From UBA1764 sp045616685 (lineage in GTDB: Bacteria > Bacillota > Clostridia > Peptostreptococcales > Anaerovoracaceae): a stretch of DNA of 60,479 nt. This document shows, one piece after another, positions 33,354 through 41,094 of this stretch (the stretch's first letter is position 1; every line of letters begins with the position of its first letter). Under the pieces are notes generated by a model. That model was not told the DNA's origin. It searched no databases and saw only the letters and a list, made by a program, of their open reading frames with translations. The DNA lies in contig JAZLHF010000021.1 in assembly GCA_045616685.1 (NCBI GenBank), positions 1-60,479 of the forward strand. The letters run 5' to 3'. A program made the translations under genes and the position numbers.

Positions 33354-33654
33354 TATTGATGAAGAGCGTGATGACGCAACAGGCGGCTATAATAAATACA
33401 ATTTACTCTTTACTGAGTATACTGAAGATGAACTTCGGAAAAAACAATATGAAGGCATTCCTCATCTTGTACATCATGTAGATATGGATGCCATATTATC
33501 TGGCCGTGAGAAACGGCTTACAATTAAACAGTCCCAGAATCGTGGCGCTTTATTGTGTAAGAATTTTGTTGAAGAAGTAAAGCAGCGCCAATCTGATTTT
33601 CAGACAGACGAAGAAAGAGAGGATAAAATTTATAATGGATTTGAACGAATATGA
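33331..33654 (+). CDS. Small hypothetical protein of the replication/integration module
   Basis: 107 residues from the ATG at 33,331, supported by GGAGGG. It overlaps the rep end by 23 bp and the excisionase start by 20 bp. The product is charged and soluble (MMMKYPSDIDEERDDATGGY, then RLTIKQSQNRGALLCKNFVE). No family recognised. Small genes in this position are common in Firmicute integrative elements. Confidence 0.6.
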   Translation: MMMKYPSDIDEERDDATGGYNKYNLLFTEYTEDELRKKQYEGIPHLVHHVDMDAILSGREKRLTIKQSQNRGALLCKNFVEEVKQRQSDFQTDEEREDKIYNGFERI

Positions 33655-33808
33655 TAATGAGATGCTGACAGTAGCAGAACTCGCAGAGTTCTTGCGTGTT
33701 GGCCTTAATACGGCTTATAAATTCGTTGCTGAAGGAAAGGTCCCTTCGGTAAAAGTAGGGCGTCAAATTCGCATCTACAAAGCTGACATTTTGGCGTTAG
33801 CCAAATAG
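33635..33808 (+). CDS. Excisionase-type DNA-binding protein
   Basis: 57 residues, MDLNEYDNEMLTVAELAEFL followed by RVGLNTAYKFVAEGKVPSVK and VGRQIRIYKADILALAK. This is the MerR-like helix-turn-helix of the excisionase family (TVAELAEFLRVGxNTAYxxVxxGxIPxxKxGRxxR). It lies directly upstream of the integrase, the usual place for Xis, and overlaps the preceding gene by 20 bp. It should direct the integrase toward excision. Confidence 0.85.
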   Translation: MDLNEYDNEMLTVAELAEFLRVGLNTAYKFVAEGKVPSVKVGRQIRIYKADILALAK

Positions 33809-33823
33809 CAAAAACTGGAAATT

Positions 33824-33876
33824 AGCCTTCTTAACTGGTATAATTAAATTACTAATTAGGACCTTTTAAGAAGGCT
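33824..33876. promoter_or_regulatory. Inverted repeat between xis and int
   Basis: AGCCTTCTTAA (33,824-33,834) and TTAAGAAGGCT (33,866-33,876), an 11-bp perfect inverted repeat with a 31-base spacer. It lies between the excisionase stop and the integrase ribosome binding site and may attenuate int or bind a regulator. Confidence 0.5.
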
Positions 33877-33898
33877 TGTTTCAGAAAGGAGACAGTTT

Positions 33899-35155
33899 AT
33901 GAAGCCACGTTTAAAAGGTTCAAAATGGGAGATTACTTATAAGATCCCTGGATATAAAAAGGCGTTTTCTGAACGCTTTGAAACAATTGAAGAAGCAAAT
34001 TTTAGAATAGCTGAAATTGAAGTCTTAAAGAAAAATGAGAAGCTGCGCCCGCCTCAATGTGGCCGTGTAGATACTCTTATTAGTCTGGCTGATTTTCTTG
34101 ATGTCTTTGTAAATGCTTATGCTATTGATAACTGGAGCGCATCATATTACTCCGGAGCCTTCAATAGAATAGAGAAGTACATTAAGCCGCAAATCGGTGA
34201 CATTCTTCTTAGAGACATTGATCCACCATTTCTTGAGAACTATTACAAGAAACTTCTTAAGACTCCGGGCATCAAAAGGATTGGCGTGCATGAAGAATTA
34301 ATTACTGTTAATGTCGTTGAACGCATTCATGTAATTCTTCGTTGTGCTTTATCTCAAGCTGTGCGCTGGGGATATATTCAGTATAATCCTGCAATGGCAG
34401 TAAAGGCGCCTAAGCATAAAAAGAAGATTAGAGATGTTTGGTCTGCCGAAGAAGCCAGAACTGCTATCAACGAGTGTGATAATGAAATGCTAAGACTTGC
34501 GATGATGCTTTCGATTGGCTGTTCTATGAGACTTGGTGAAATATTAGGCTTGCAATGGAATAATGTTTTTGTTACAGAAGAATCAATTGCAAAAGGCAAT
34601 TCGTTTTTGATCGTTAGCCAGGAACTTAAAAGATGTGAAATCGATATTCTTGAAACTCTTAAATTGAAAGAGCGCGGTGATATCTTTTTCGAGTTTCCGA
34701 AGTTCAATGAGACGGCTAAATCTGTAATGGTTCTTAAATGTCCTAAGACAGAATCAAGCCGCCGCAAAGTCTTTATCCCAAATGCTGTTGCCAGAGTCCT
34801 TCTTGAAACTAAAGCAAAGCAAGAAAAGCAAAAGGAAGCTTGCCATGGGCTGTATGAAGACTACAATCTTGTAATCGCCTTTGAAAATGGCAGACCGTGC
34901 GAACAGCGCAACATCGGAGTATATATGAAACGCCTATTCAAGAAGACTGGCTTAAGACCTGTTGTGTTTCACTCTCTAAGGCACTTAAGCACGTCTATAA
35001 AGCTTCAACTTAGCAATGGTGATGTCAAAGCTGTTCAAGGTGATACTGGCCACTCACAGTCCGCTATGGTCCTTGATGTGTATGCTCATACATTCGATGC
35101 TAACAGGCAAGAGCTTGCTAATAAGGTCAATGCTTCATTCTTTAATCAACTTTAA
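33899..35155 (+). CDS. int: Tyrosine recombinase (integrase)
   Basis: 418 residues. A basic N-terminal arm-binding domain (about 1-60) and SAM-like core-binding domain (about 65-165) precede the catalytic domain. Catalytic residues are Arg211 (SMRLGEILGLQW), His358-x2-Arg361 (FHSLRHLST), His385 (DTGHSQ) and the nucleophile Tyr395 (DVYAHTF), with Lys near 283. The start is behind AAAGGAG. The gene reads toward the tRNA-Thr attachment site 155 bp away, the standard arrangement. All catalytic residues are intact, so it may be active. Confidence 0.95.
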   Translation: MKPRLKGSKWEITYKIPGYKKAFSERFETIEEANFRIAEIEVLKKNEKLRPPQCGRVDTLISLADFLDVFVNAYAIDNWSASYYSGAFNRIEKYIKPQIGDILLRDIDPPFLENYYKKLLKTPGIKRIGVHEELITVNVVERIHVILRCALSQAVRWGYIQYNPAMAVKAPKHKKKIRDVWSAEEARTAINECDNEMLRLAMMLSIGCSMRLGEILGLQWNNVFVTEESIAKGNSFLIVSQELKRCEIDILETLKLKERGDIFFEFPKFNETAKSVMVLKCPKTESSRRKVFIPNAVARVLLETKAKQEKQKEACHGLYEDYNLVIAFENGRPCEQRNIGVYMKRLFKKTGLRPVVFHSLRHLSTSIKLQLSNGDVKAVQGDTGHSQSAMVLDVYAHTFDANRQELANKVNASFFNQL

Positions 35156-35159
35156 AAAA

Positions 35160-35185
35160 GCTGGTTGGAAAATGGTTGGAAAAAT
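35160..35185. repeat. Tandem GGTTGGAAAA motifs after int, probable arm-type sites
   Basis: Two direct copies of GGTTGGAAAA 11 bp apart immediately after the integrase stop. The same motif occurs near the left end (24,640 and 24,671), as expected for integrase arm-binding sites on both flanks. Confidence 0.5.
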
Positions 35186-35310
35186 CACGTAATTTTTACC
35201 TTCTTAATAATCTTAAAAATCTAAAAACAAATCGTAGGGCAGATCTGATTTAAATACGATTAGCGAAATGCAAAAAATAAAAAAGCTCGAAACTATTGAA
35301 ATTTCAAGCC

Positions 35311-35360
35311 TTTCTGGAGCTGGAGAGCAGGATTGAACTGCCGACCTCTTCATTACCAAT
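35311..35360 (-). repeat. Attachment site, right copy (inside intact tRNA-Thr)
   Basis: 50 bp identical to 24,429-24,478. It covers the 3' part of the tRNA gene, so integration left a functional tRNA. A separate terminator-like hairpin (GCTTGAAA/TTTCGAGC on the minus strand, then T-run, 35,275-35,310) is supplied by the element. Confidence 0.9.
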
Positions 35361-35389
35361 GAAGTGCTCTACCACTGAGCTACTCCAGC
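35315..35389 (-). tRNA. tRNA-Thr, anticodon GGT
   Basis: 75 bases including an encoded CCA. Acceptor stem GCTGGAG/CTCCAGC, D arm AGCTCAGTGGTAGAGC, anticodon stem CTTCA/TGAAG with loop TTGGTAA, T arm with GTTCAATCC. It is the integration target of the adjacent element. Confidence 0.96.
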
Positions 35390-35420
35390 ATTTTATTAAA
35401 TTGACTACTGCTCCCTCGTT

Positions 35421-35458
35421 CTTACCATTGAAGTGCTCTACCACTGAGCTACTCCAGC
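35421..35458 (-). pseudogene. tRNA-Thr 5'-half fragment
   Basis: Repeats the tRNA-Thr 5' end, D arm and start of the anticodon loop (69 bp away from the intact gene) with one mismatch. It then loses all similarity, with no anticodon 3' stem or T arm. It is therefore a broken tRNA gene, perhaps the original target or a relic of an earlier insertion. Confidence 0.8.
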
Positions 35459-35503
35459 ATTCTATGGTCGTGGGCCGTGCAACGACCTGTTTATTATACG
35501 GTT

Positions 35504-35965
35504 TTAACGTGTCTTAGTCAATATTTCGTCTGCATCAAGCAGAAGCTTTGTTACGAGTTCTGCGCCTTCTTCGTAAATTCTCATGCAGCCATATTCTGCA
35601 CCATACTTGGCAACTTCTTTCGGCTTGATTTCACAGCAGTTCATAGTTCCAAATTTATCTGTAAATCGTTTCATGAGCTCGAGGGACAGAACGCGGATGT
35701 CTTGGTCGGATGTCTCGCTGTCCAGACGGCCATAGAGGCTTGAGATTAAGATAAGACAGCTTTCGATGACTCCGCATCTACCGCCAGTTCCGCCGCCACC
35801 ACCAAAAAAGCCACAGGCTGCCTTGATGACATCGTCTGAAAGTTTAATTCCTAACGCTTCAGGCACGGCGCGGATTATGCTTTCCGAACAGTGGTATCCT
35901 TGGATCTTAAATTCATGCGCAAGTTCGCGTGCGCGAGCGATTTTTTCTTTGTTATTCATATTCAT
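35504..35965 (-). CDS. C_GCAxxG_C_C family protein
   Basis: 153 residues of the cysteine-rich C_GCAxxG_C_C family, thought to be redox-active. Visible features are GYHCSESII, ACGFFGGGGGTGGRCGVIES, then NCCEI and YGCMRIYEEG. Flanking helices resemble the rest of the family. It lies just outside the integrative element and is probably ancestral chromosome. The start at 35,965 has a poor binding site; Met3 is an alternative. Confidence 0.8.
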   Translation of the reverse strand: MNMNNKEKIARARELAHEFKIQGYHCSESIIRAVPEALGIKLSDDVIKAACGFFGGGGGTGGRCGVIESCLILISSLYGRLDSETSDQDIRVLSLELMKRFTDKFGTMNCCEIKPKEVAKYGAEYGCMRIYEEGAELVTKLLLDADEILTKTR

Positions 35966-36061
35966 ATAATACCACTAGTTGTGGTCTCAATAAAGATATA
36001 TACAATAAATTGATTTTAATGGAAAAATATGATAAAATAAACTTGCAAAAAATGTAAATAT

Positions 36062-36730
36062 GTGTTTAAATATGGACTTATGAAATTAAAAAGTAGAGAA
36101 AATCTCATTGTCTTTGGTCTGTTTATAGCTATTATTTTGGCTTTTGTGACCGACCCTATGATGGCAAACGCGGGCACCGCACTTCCACACAAGGTTGAGG
36201 TTCGAACAACACAATTTAATATATTCTCTATTCCGCTGGACAGCGATCGTATGATTTGGAATGTGAATTTTAATCGAGATTTACCAACTAATAAGGTTAC
36301 TTTTGACTATCACAATCCACCTACGGCATTTACCGAGGAAGAATTTGCGGCTATCGAAAGCTTTGCAAAGAAGTTTATTGGCGTAAGGTATACTCCGGCA
36401 GGAAAGAACCCATCTGAAGGTTTCGACTGTAGCGGCTTTGTACTCTATGTTTTATCGCATTGCGGACTCAACTTTCATTCAGCGGGCACAAAAGATCAGT
36501 ATGCTCACTGTTATGTTTTGCCAGAGGGCGAAGAGATGCCTGGCGACATTGTTTTCTTCCAGGGAACAGGGCTCGATGGCAAGTCAACTTCCATAAGCCA
36601 CGTTGGCCTTTATCTTGGTGACGGCAAAATGATTCATGCGGGTAATGGCGGCATCGCTATTGTAAATCTTGCGGATGATTATTATGCAAAACATTTCCTC
36701 TGTTTCGGTAGACCAATTACTTGGTTGTAG
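36062..36730 (+). CDS. Secreted NlpC/P60 cell-wall peptidase
   Basis: 222 residues from a GTG, or 216 from the ATG at 36,080. A signal-anchor (LIVFGLFIAIILAFVTDPMM) precedes the domain. NlpC/P60 catalytic residues are Cys in FDCSGFVLYVL, His in SHVGLYLGDG, and the following MIHAG. The family cleaves peptidoglycan stem peptides, typically D-Glu/meso-diaminopimelate. The yhbY gene follows 9 bp downstream, so they share a transcript. Confidence 0.88.
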   Translation: MFKYGLMKLKSRENLIVFGLFIAIILAFVTDPMMANAGTALPHKVEVRTTQFNIFSIPLDSDRMIWNVNFNRDLPTNKVTFDYHNPPTAFTEEEFAAIESFAKKFIGVRYTPAGKNPSEGFDCSGFVLYVLSHCGLNFHSAGTKDQYAHCYVLPEGEEMPGDIVFFQGTGLDGKSTSISHVGLYLGDGKMIHAGNGGIAIVNLADDYYAKHFLCFGRPITWL

Positions 36731-36739
36731 GAGTTTTAA

Positions 36740-37039
36740 TTGATTAACGGAAAGCAAAGAGCTTGTTTGAAAAGGCTTGCTCAAGAAATTGACGCAACTG
36801 TATATATAGGTAAAGAAGATTTAACCGATAATATTCTGGCGGAGATGGACAGATATCTCGACGTGCATGAGCTTGTAAAGGTTAAGATTCAGGAGGGTTC
36901 GATGCTCGAGCCGAAGCATACAGCTAATCAGTGCGCTGATGCTCTTAAGGCGGAGTTTGTTCAAGCTATTGGTCGCAAGTTTGTTTTGTACAGGCCGGCA
37001 GCGAAATCTGAAGATAGGAATATAATTTTGCCTAAATAG
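36740..37039 (+). CDS. yhbY: YhbY-type CRM-domain RNA-binding protein
   Basis: 99 residues. LxxLAxxxxATVYIGKEDLTDNIL and ELVKVKIQEGS match the CRM (CRS1-YhbY) RNA-binding fold linked to large-subunit ribosome maturation. The start is a TTG at 36,740 with TAGGAG eight bases upstream. A strong terminator follows. Confidence 0.88.
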   Translation: MINGKQRACLKRLAQEIDATVYIGKEDLTDNILAEMDRYLDVHELVKVKIQEGSMLEPKHTANQCADALKAEFVQAIGRKFVLYRPAAKSEDRNIILPK

Positions 37040-37055
37040 TAATTAGAAAGGAAAG

Positions 37056-37078
37056 CCTCAGTTCTAAATGAACTGAGG
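37056..37078 (+). terminator. Terminator after yhbY
   Basis: CCTCAGTTC/GAACTGAGG with a 5-base loop, then TTTTTATTTT. It may also serve the convergent TetR gene. Confidence 0.85.
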
Positions 37079-37086
37079 TTTTTATT

Positions 37087-37659
37087 TTAGCAAAATGTTT
37101 TCAAGAATGCTGGGAACATCTGACTTGAATATTGTGTTAGCGAATATGATGCAGAAGATAAGCACCAGTCATACATCAATCCGCGCTCGAACATTGCGTA
37201 GGCTTTGGTTATGTCGTTGGTTGTGAACTCTGGCCTAAATATTTGCTCTTGCTGTGCCTCGATTGTGATTTGACGCAGCATTTTATAATATGTTCTATTA
37301 TTATCGAGCAACGAACGTTCAGCCAGAATCAGTTGCGAGCTGAATAGCCTGGATAAGATGTCGACGGATACAGTGTTTTCGAGCATAAGGAAGAGCTCGT
37401 GATTCATATAAATCAGTTTATCCAAAGGGTTCATGTTTGGATCCATAGTTTTGGACAGTTCTTCATATTTTTCGTCGAAAAGATAGCCCAGCGAGTTAGG
37501 AAGGTCATCTTTGCTATCAAAATAGTGGTAAAAAGAGCCCTTACTTGCATGCGCTTCGTCCAAAATGTCGTCAATTGTGGTATTATCATAGCCTTGTTGG
37601 TAGAATAATTTCCATGCTGCAGATACTATTCTACTTTTTGTATCACTTGTTTTTCGCAT
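37087..37659 (-). CDS. TetR-family transcriptional regulator
   Basis: 190 residues. The N-terminal helix-turn-helix (RIVSAAWKLFYQQGYDNTTIDDIL through SKGSFYHYFDSKDDL, about 10-55) is typical of TetR. The C-terminal ligand-binding part is all-helical. It is divergent from the putP gene across 117 bp and could regulate it, although no clear palindrome is seen there. Confidence 0.9.
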   Translation of the reverse strand: MRKTSDTKSRIVSAAWKLFYQQGYDNTTIDDILDEAHASKGSFYHYFDSKDDLPNSLGYLFDEKYEELSKTMDPNMNPLDKLIYMNHELFLMLENTVSVDILSRLFSSQLILAERSLLDNNRTYYKMLRQITIEAQQEQIFRPEFTTNDITKAYAMFERGLMYDWCLSSASYSLTQYSSQMFPAFLKTFC

Positions 37660-37776
37660 ATTTTCAAGCCTTTCAAGATTTTATATACTAAAAAAGTACA
37701 ACTACAGTTCATATTTTATTCTATTTTTTTAAGGTTTACAATATAAAAGTATTAAAAATAGAAAGGTTGGACTGAA

Positions 37777-39246
37777 ATGCTTAATATTGAGTCAATTATT
37801 TTCATAATCTATTTAGTCGGCATGCTTGGTGTCGGAATTTATTTCTTTGTTAAATCAAAGGGCGCCGGAGAAGAAGAGTATTTCCTCGGTGGACGTCAGA
37901 TGGGCCCATGGGTATCTGCTCTTTCAGCAGGTGCATCTGATATGTCAGCTTGGTCGCTGATGGGATTGCCAGCAAGCGTGTTTGCATTTGGCATGGGCCA
38001 GACATGGATTGGTGTTGGTCTGTTAATCGGTTATGCACTTTCATGGATTATCGAAGCAAACCGCCTTCGTAACTTCACGATTGTTGCAGAAGATTCAATC
38101 ACAATCCCTCAATATTTAACAAATAGATTTATGAGTTCTAATGGTGCTATTAGGCTTGTATGCGCAATTCTTTTCTTAGTTGCTTATACAATCTATGCTG
38201 CTTCTTCAATGAAGGCTTGCGGAACTTTATTCAATACAGTAACAGGAATGGATACACAAACAGCTATGTATCTTTCGGCCGCAGTAATCATCATTTACAC
38301 ATTCCTCGGCGGATATAGCGCAGTTTGTTGGACAGACTTCTTCCAGGGCATGCTGATGCTCGCAGCACTTCTTGTTGCACCAATCTTTGCTTTAGCAGTT
38401 ATTAATAACGGTGGCGGAGTCATGGATGCATCATCAATCAGCGAAGAGATTCCAGGCTACTGGAACTTCTTTACAGCTAACTGGAAAGATATTATCTCGG
38501 GTCTTGGTTGGGGACTTGGTTACTTTGGAATGCCACATATCATTGTAAGATTTATGTCTATTAAATCTCACAAGGCTTTAAAGAAAGCAAGAGTCATCGG
38601 CATCACATGGACAGCAATCATCATTGGATTCGGTTGCGCAGTTGGCGCTATCGGTCACATGCTTCTTGGAAATATCACAGATTCTTCTACAGTATTTATT
38701 CAAGTTGTAAGAGCAATCTTCCCATCAGTAATTTGCGGAATTCTACTTTCAGCTATTCTTGCTGCGGCAATGTCTTCAGCAGACAGCCAGCTTCTTGCAG
38801 CAACTTCTGCATTTGCTTCGGATGTATATAAGCCAATGTTCAGAAAGAATGCCGGAGATAAAGAAATGCTTTGGGTAGGCCGCATCGTTGTAATCGCTAT
38901 TTCAGTTGTTGCAGTTATCATTGCAAGCAATCCAAACAGCGGTAGCGTAATGAGCCTTGTAGAAAATGCATGGGGCCTTTTCGGCGCAGCATTTGGTCCA
39001 GCTATCGTACTTTCACTTTATTGGAAGCGCTTTAACTTTGCCGGAGCCGCTGCTGCAATCATTGCTGGCGGCGTTGTTGATATCGCTTGGCTAATTTGGC
39101 TTAAGGGTACAGGAATCTATGAAATCGTTCCAGCTACAATTGTTGGAATTATCGTAGGCGTTGTAGTTACACTTGTTACTCCAGCACCAAGTCAAAAGGT
39201 TCAGGACTTGTTTGATAGCTGCGTTCACTTTAAAGACCCAAAATAA
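37777..39246 (+). CDS. putP: Sodium:solute symporter, PutP-like
   Basis: 489 residues with about 13 membrane helices. YFLGGRQMGPWVSALSAGASDMSAWSLMGLP is the conserved first-helix region of PutP. GYxSAVCWTDFFQG and the SSADSQLLAATSAFASD block carry sodium-site residues. The natural substrate is most likely proline. The start follows GAAAGG. The terminator is at 39,272. Confidence 0.92.
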   Translation: MLNIESIIFIIYLVGMLGVGIYFFVKSKGAGEEEYFLGGRQMGPWVSALSAGASDMSAWSLMGLPASVFAFGMGQTWIGVGLLIGYALSWIIEANRLRNFTIVAEDSITIPQYLTNRFMSSNGAIRLVCAILFLVAYTIYAASSMKACGTLFNTVTGMDTQTAMYLSAAVIIIYTFLGGYSAVCWTDFFQGMLMLAALLVAPIFALAVINNGGGVMDASSISEEIPGYWNFFTANWKDIISGLGWGLGYFGMPHIIVRFMSIKSHKALKKARVIGITWTAIIIGFGCAVGAIGHMLLGNITDSSTVFIQVVRAIFPSVICGILLSAILAAAMSSADSQLLAATSAFASDVYKPMFRKNAGDKEMLWVGRIVVIAISVVAVIIASNPNSGSVMSLVENAWGLFGAAFGPAIVLSLYWKRFNFAGAAAAIIAGGVVDIAWLIWLKGTGIYEIVPATIVGIIVGVVVTLVTPAPSQKVQDLFDSCVHFKDPK

Positions 39247-39271
39247 TCAAAATTTTTGAGATTTATTATTA

Positions 39272-39297
39272 AAAACCCTTGCAAGCGCAAGGGTTTT
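39272..39297 (+). terminator. Terminator after putP
   Basis: AAAACCCTTGC-AAGC-GCAAGGGTTTT followed by TT. It separates putP from the transcription/translation supercluster. Confidence 0.9.
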
Positions 39298-39318
39298 TTG
39301 TTATGATTTTACGGTACG

Positions 39319-39393
39319 ACACTATGCTTAAAAGGGGCATAGTGTATTCGATGTTGTTAAAAACCGGAAAAACCTTGTGTTTTTAAGGTTTTG
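39319..39393 (+). promoter_or_regulatory. Two hairpins in the rpmG leader
   Basis: ACACTATGC/GCATAGTGT (39,319-39,345) and AAAACCTT/AAGGTTTT (39,370-39,393) lie upstream of rpmG. Neither has a clear T-tail, so a leader or promoter role is possible. Confidence 0.35.
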
Positions 39394-39428
39394 ACGGTAC
39401 TAAATATAGCTAAAAAAGGAGAAAACTC

Positions 39429-39590
39429 ATGGCTAATGACGTAAGAGTAAAGGTAACTTTAGCTTGCACAGAATGCAAACAGAGAAATTACAACACAACA
39501 AAGAACAAGAGAAATAATCCTGATCGTGTTGAAATGATGAAGTATTGCAAATTCTGCAAGAAAGAAACTCTTCACAGAGAAACAAAGTAA
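39429..39590 (+). CDS. rpmG: Ribosomal protein bL33
   Basis: 53 residues starting MANDVRVKVTLACTECKQRNY and ending KETLHRETK. Two CxxC pairs (CTEC and CKFC) mark the zinc-binding form. AAAAAAGGAG lies upstream. It precedes secE by 20 bp, the standard Firmicute order. Confidence 0.95.
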   Translation: MANDVRVKVTLACTECKQRNYNTTKNKRNNPDRVEMMKYCKFCKKETLHRETK

Positions 39591-39610
39591 TTTAAAGGAA
39601 GGATACCAAA

Positions 39611-39823
39611 ATGGCAGACACAACAGTAAAGAAGTCTGGCTTCGGCGAATACCTTAAGGGCGTTAGAGCTGAACTTAGAAAGGTAACCTGGCCATCAAGA
39701 AAGGAAACAACAAAGCTCACAATCGTTGTATTTATCGTTTGCGCTTTATTTGCTCTCTTCTTCTGGCTCTTAGACACAGGTTGTCTTGTAGTTCTTGAAA
39801 AAGTTCTTAACATTGCAATGTAG
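39611..39823 (+). CDS. secE: Preprotein translocase subunit SecE
   Basis: 70 residues, single-helix form. The amphipathic segment YLKGVRAELRKVTWPSRKET with the signature KVTWPSR precedes one membrane helix (about 38-60). It clamps SecY in the translocon. Confidence 0.95.
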   Translation: MADTTVKKSGFGEYLKGVRAELRKVTWPSRKETTKLTIVVFIVCALFALFFWLLDTGCLVVLEKVLNIAM

Positions 39824-39833
39824 GAGTATATAA

Positions 39834-40574
39834 ATGTCCGAGGAATTCAGACCTGAAGTAACAGAAGAAGTTGCTTCCGAAGTCACAACTAGAAAAGAAC
39901 CGGAATTCGTTCAGAGTCCGGAAGTTCTTGCTGCAATTGAGGCAGCAAAAAAATCCGTATCACCAGAAGCTAAAGCTAAAAGAAAGCAGGCAGCTGCACA
40001 GGTCGCCGCAAAGCTCTCTCGTGAAAAGGATGAAGTTCCAGCTGGCTTCTTAAGAAGAAGCAAGGACGCTAAGTGGTATATTGTACACACATATAGCGGA
40101 CACGAAGATAAGGTAAAAAAGAATATTGAAAAGCTCGTAGAGAACAGGGGTATGCAAGATCTTGTTCTCGAGATTAACGTGCCAAAAGAAACTATCGTTG
40201 AACATAAGGGCGATAGCATGAAGAGCCGTGACCGTAAGGTCTTCCCGGGCTATGTAATAGTAAAGATGATCGTTACTAACGAAAGCTGGTACCTTGTAAG
40301 AAATACTCAGGGTGTAACAGGTTTCGTTGGTCAGGGATCAGAACCTATTCCTCTTTCTGATGAAGAAGTTAGAAGAATGGGACTTGAAAAGACAAGCATC
40401 GTCTTAGACATTGAAGTCGGTGATACTGTTAAGGTTATCACTGGTCCATTTAAGGGATTCACTGCAGTTGTTGAACAGACCGATGATGTTAAACAGACCT
40501 TGAAGGCTAAGGTAGATATGTTTGGTCGTCTTACTCCGGTTGAACTGGAATACGATCAAGTAGATAAACTTTAG
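39834..40574 (+). CDS. nusG: Transcription termination/antitermination factor NusG with N-terminal extension
   Basis: 246 residues. The NGN domain starts near residue 77 (AKWYIVHTYSGHEDKV) and the C-terminal KOW domain has VGDTVKVITGPFKGFTAVVE. About 75 extra residues at the N-terminus, rich in Ala, Lys and Glu, are absent from most NusG proteins. The start at 39,834 follows TAGGAG. The gene lies 10 bp after secE. Confidence 0.95.
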   Translation: MSEEFRPEVTEEVASEVTTRKEPEFVQSPEVLAAIEAAKKSVSPEAKAKRKQAAAQVAAKLSREKDEVPAGFLRRSKDAKWYIVHTYSGHEDKVKKNIEKLVENRGMQDLVLEINVPKETIVEHKGDSMKSRDRKVFPGYVIVKMIVTNESWYLVRNTQGVTGFVGQGSEPIPLSDEEVRRMGLEKTSIVLDIEVGDTVKVITGPFKGFTAVVEQTDDVKQTLKAKVDMFGRLTPVELEYDQVDKL

Positions 40575-40616
40575 TTCTATATACAGGTAAAATACTAAAG
40601 AAAGGAGATAGGCCAT

Positions 40617-41042
40617 ATGGCAAAAAAGGTTGAAGGCTATATTAAACTGCAAATTCCTGCAGGCGCAGCTAATCCAGCTCCACCGGTAGGTCCTGCACTT
40701 GGTCAGCATGGTGTAAACATCATGGACTTTTGCAAACAGTTTAATGCTAAAACACAGGATCAGCAGGGCATGCTCATTCCAGTCGTAATTACAGTTTACG
40801 CTGATAGAACATTTAGCTTCATTACTAAGACTCCTCCAGCAGCAGTTCTTATTAAGAAAGCAGCTAAGCTCGATAAAGCATCCGGTGAACCTAACAAGAA
40901 GAAAGTTGCCACAATTACAGTAGCTCAGGCAAGAGAAATTGCCGAGAAGAAGATGCCAGACTTAAATGCAGCTAACATCGACACGGCTACAGAAATGATT
41001 AAGGGAACAGCTCGCAGCATGGGCATTCTTGTAGAAGGTTAA
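40617..41042 (+). CDS. rplK: Ribosomal protein uL11
   Basis: 141 residues. The N-terminus KLQIPAGAANPAPPVGPALGQHGVNIM carries the proline-rich stalk-base motif that contacts 23S rRNA and release factors. Translation starts at the ATG behind GAAAGGAG. Confidence 0.97.
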   Translation: MAKKVEGYIKLQIPAGAANPAPPVGPALGQHGVNIMDFCKQFNAKTQDQQGMLIPVVITVYADRTFSFITKTPPAAVLIKKAAKLDKASGEPNKKKVATITVAQAREIAEKKMPDLNAANIDTATEMIKGTARSMGILVEG

Positions 41043-41044
41043 TT

Positions 41045-41085
41045 TGGTGGGAGACGTTTTCTAGTCGCTAATACCACAGAAAGAA
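41045..41085 (+). promoter_or_regulatory. Possible L1-binding hairpin between rplK and rplA
   Basis: TGGTGGGAGACG ... CTAATACCACA can close a stem by TGGT/ACCA. The GTGGGAG and CTAATACCAC tracts resemble L1 autoregulatory sites in other bacteria. The match is by eye. Confidence 0.4.
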
Positions 41086-41094
41086 AAACATATC

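Larger units (their letters stand above)
24429..35360 (+). mobile_element. Integrative element in tRNA-Thr, about 10.9 kb
   Basis: The element is bounded by a 50-bp perfect direct repeat that is the 3' part of tRNA-Thr. The intact tRNA is at the right end beside the integrase, and the displaced 3' fragment is at the left end. Cargo: PIN-domain protein, DUF4143 ATPase, structured element, type II restriction-modification. Mobility genes: Rep, excisionase and tyrosine integrase, packed at the right end. There are no conjugation or virion genes, so transfer would need a helper. The AT-rich composition differs from the flanking core genes. Confidence 0.85.
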
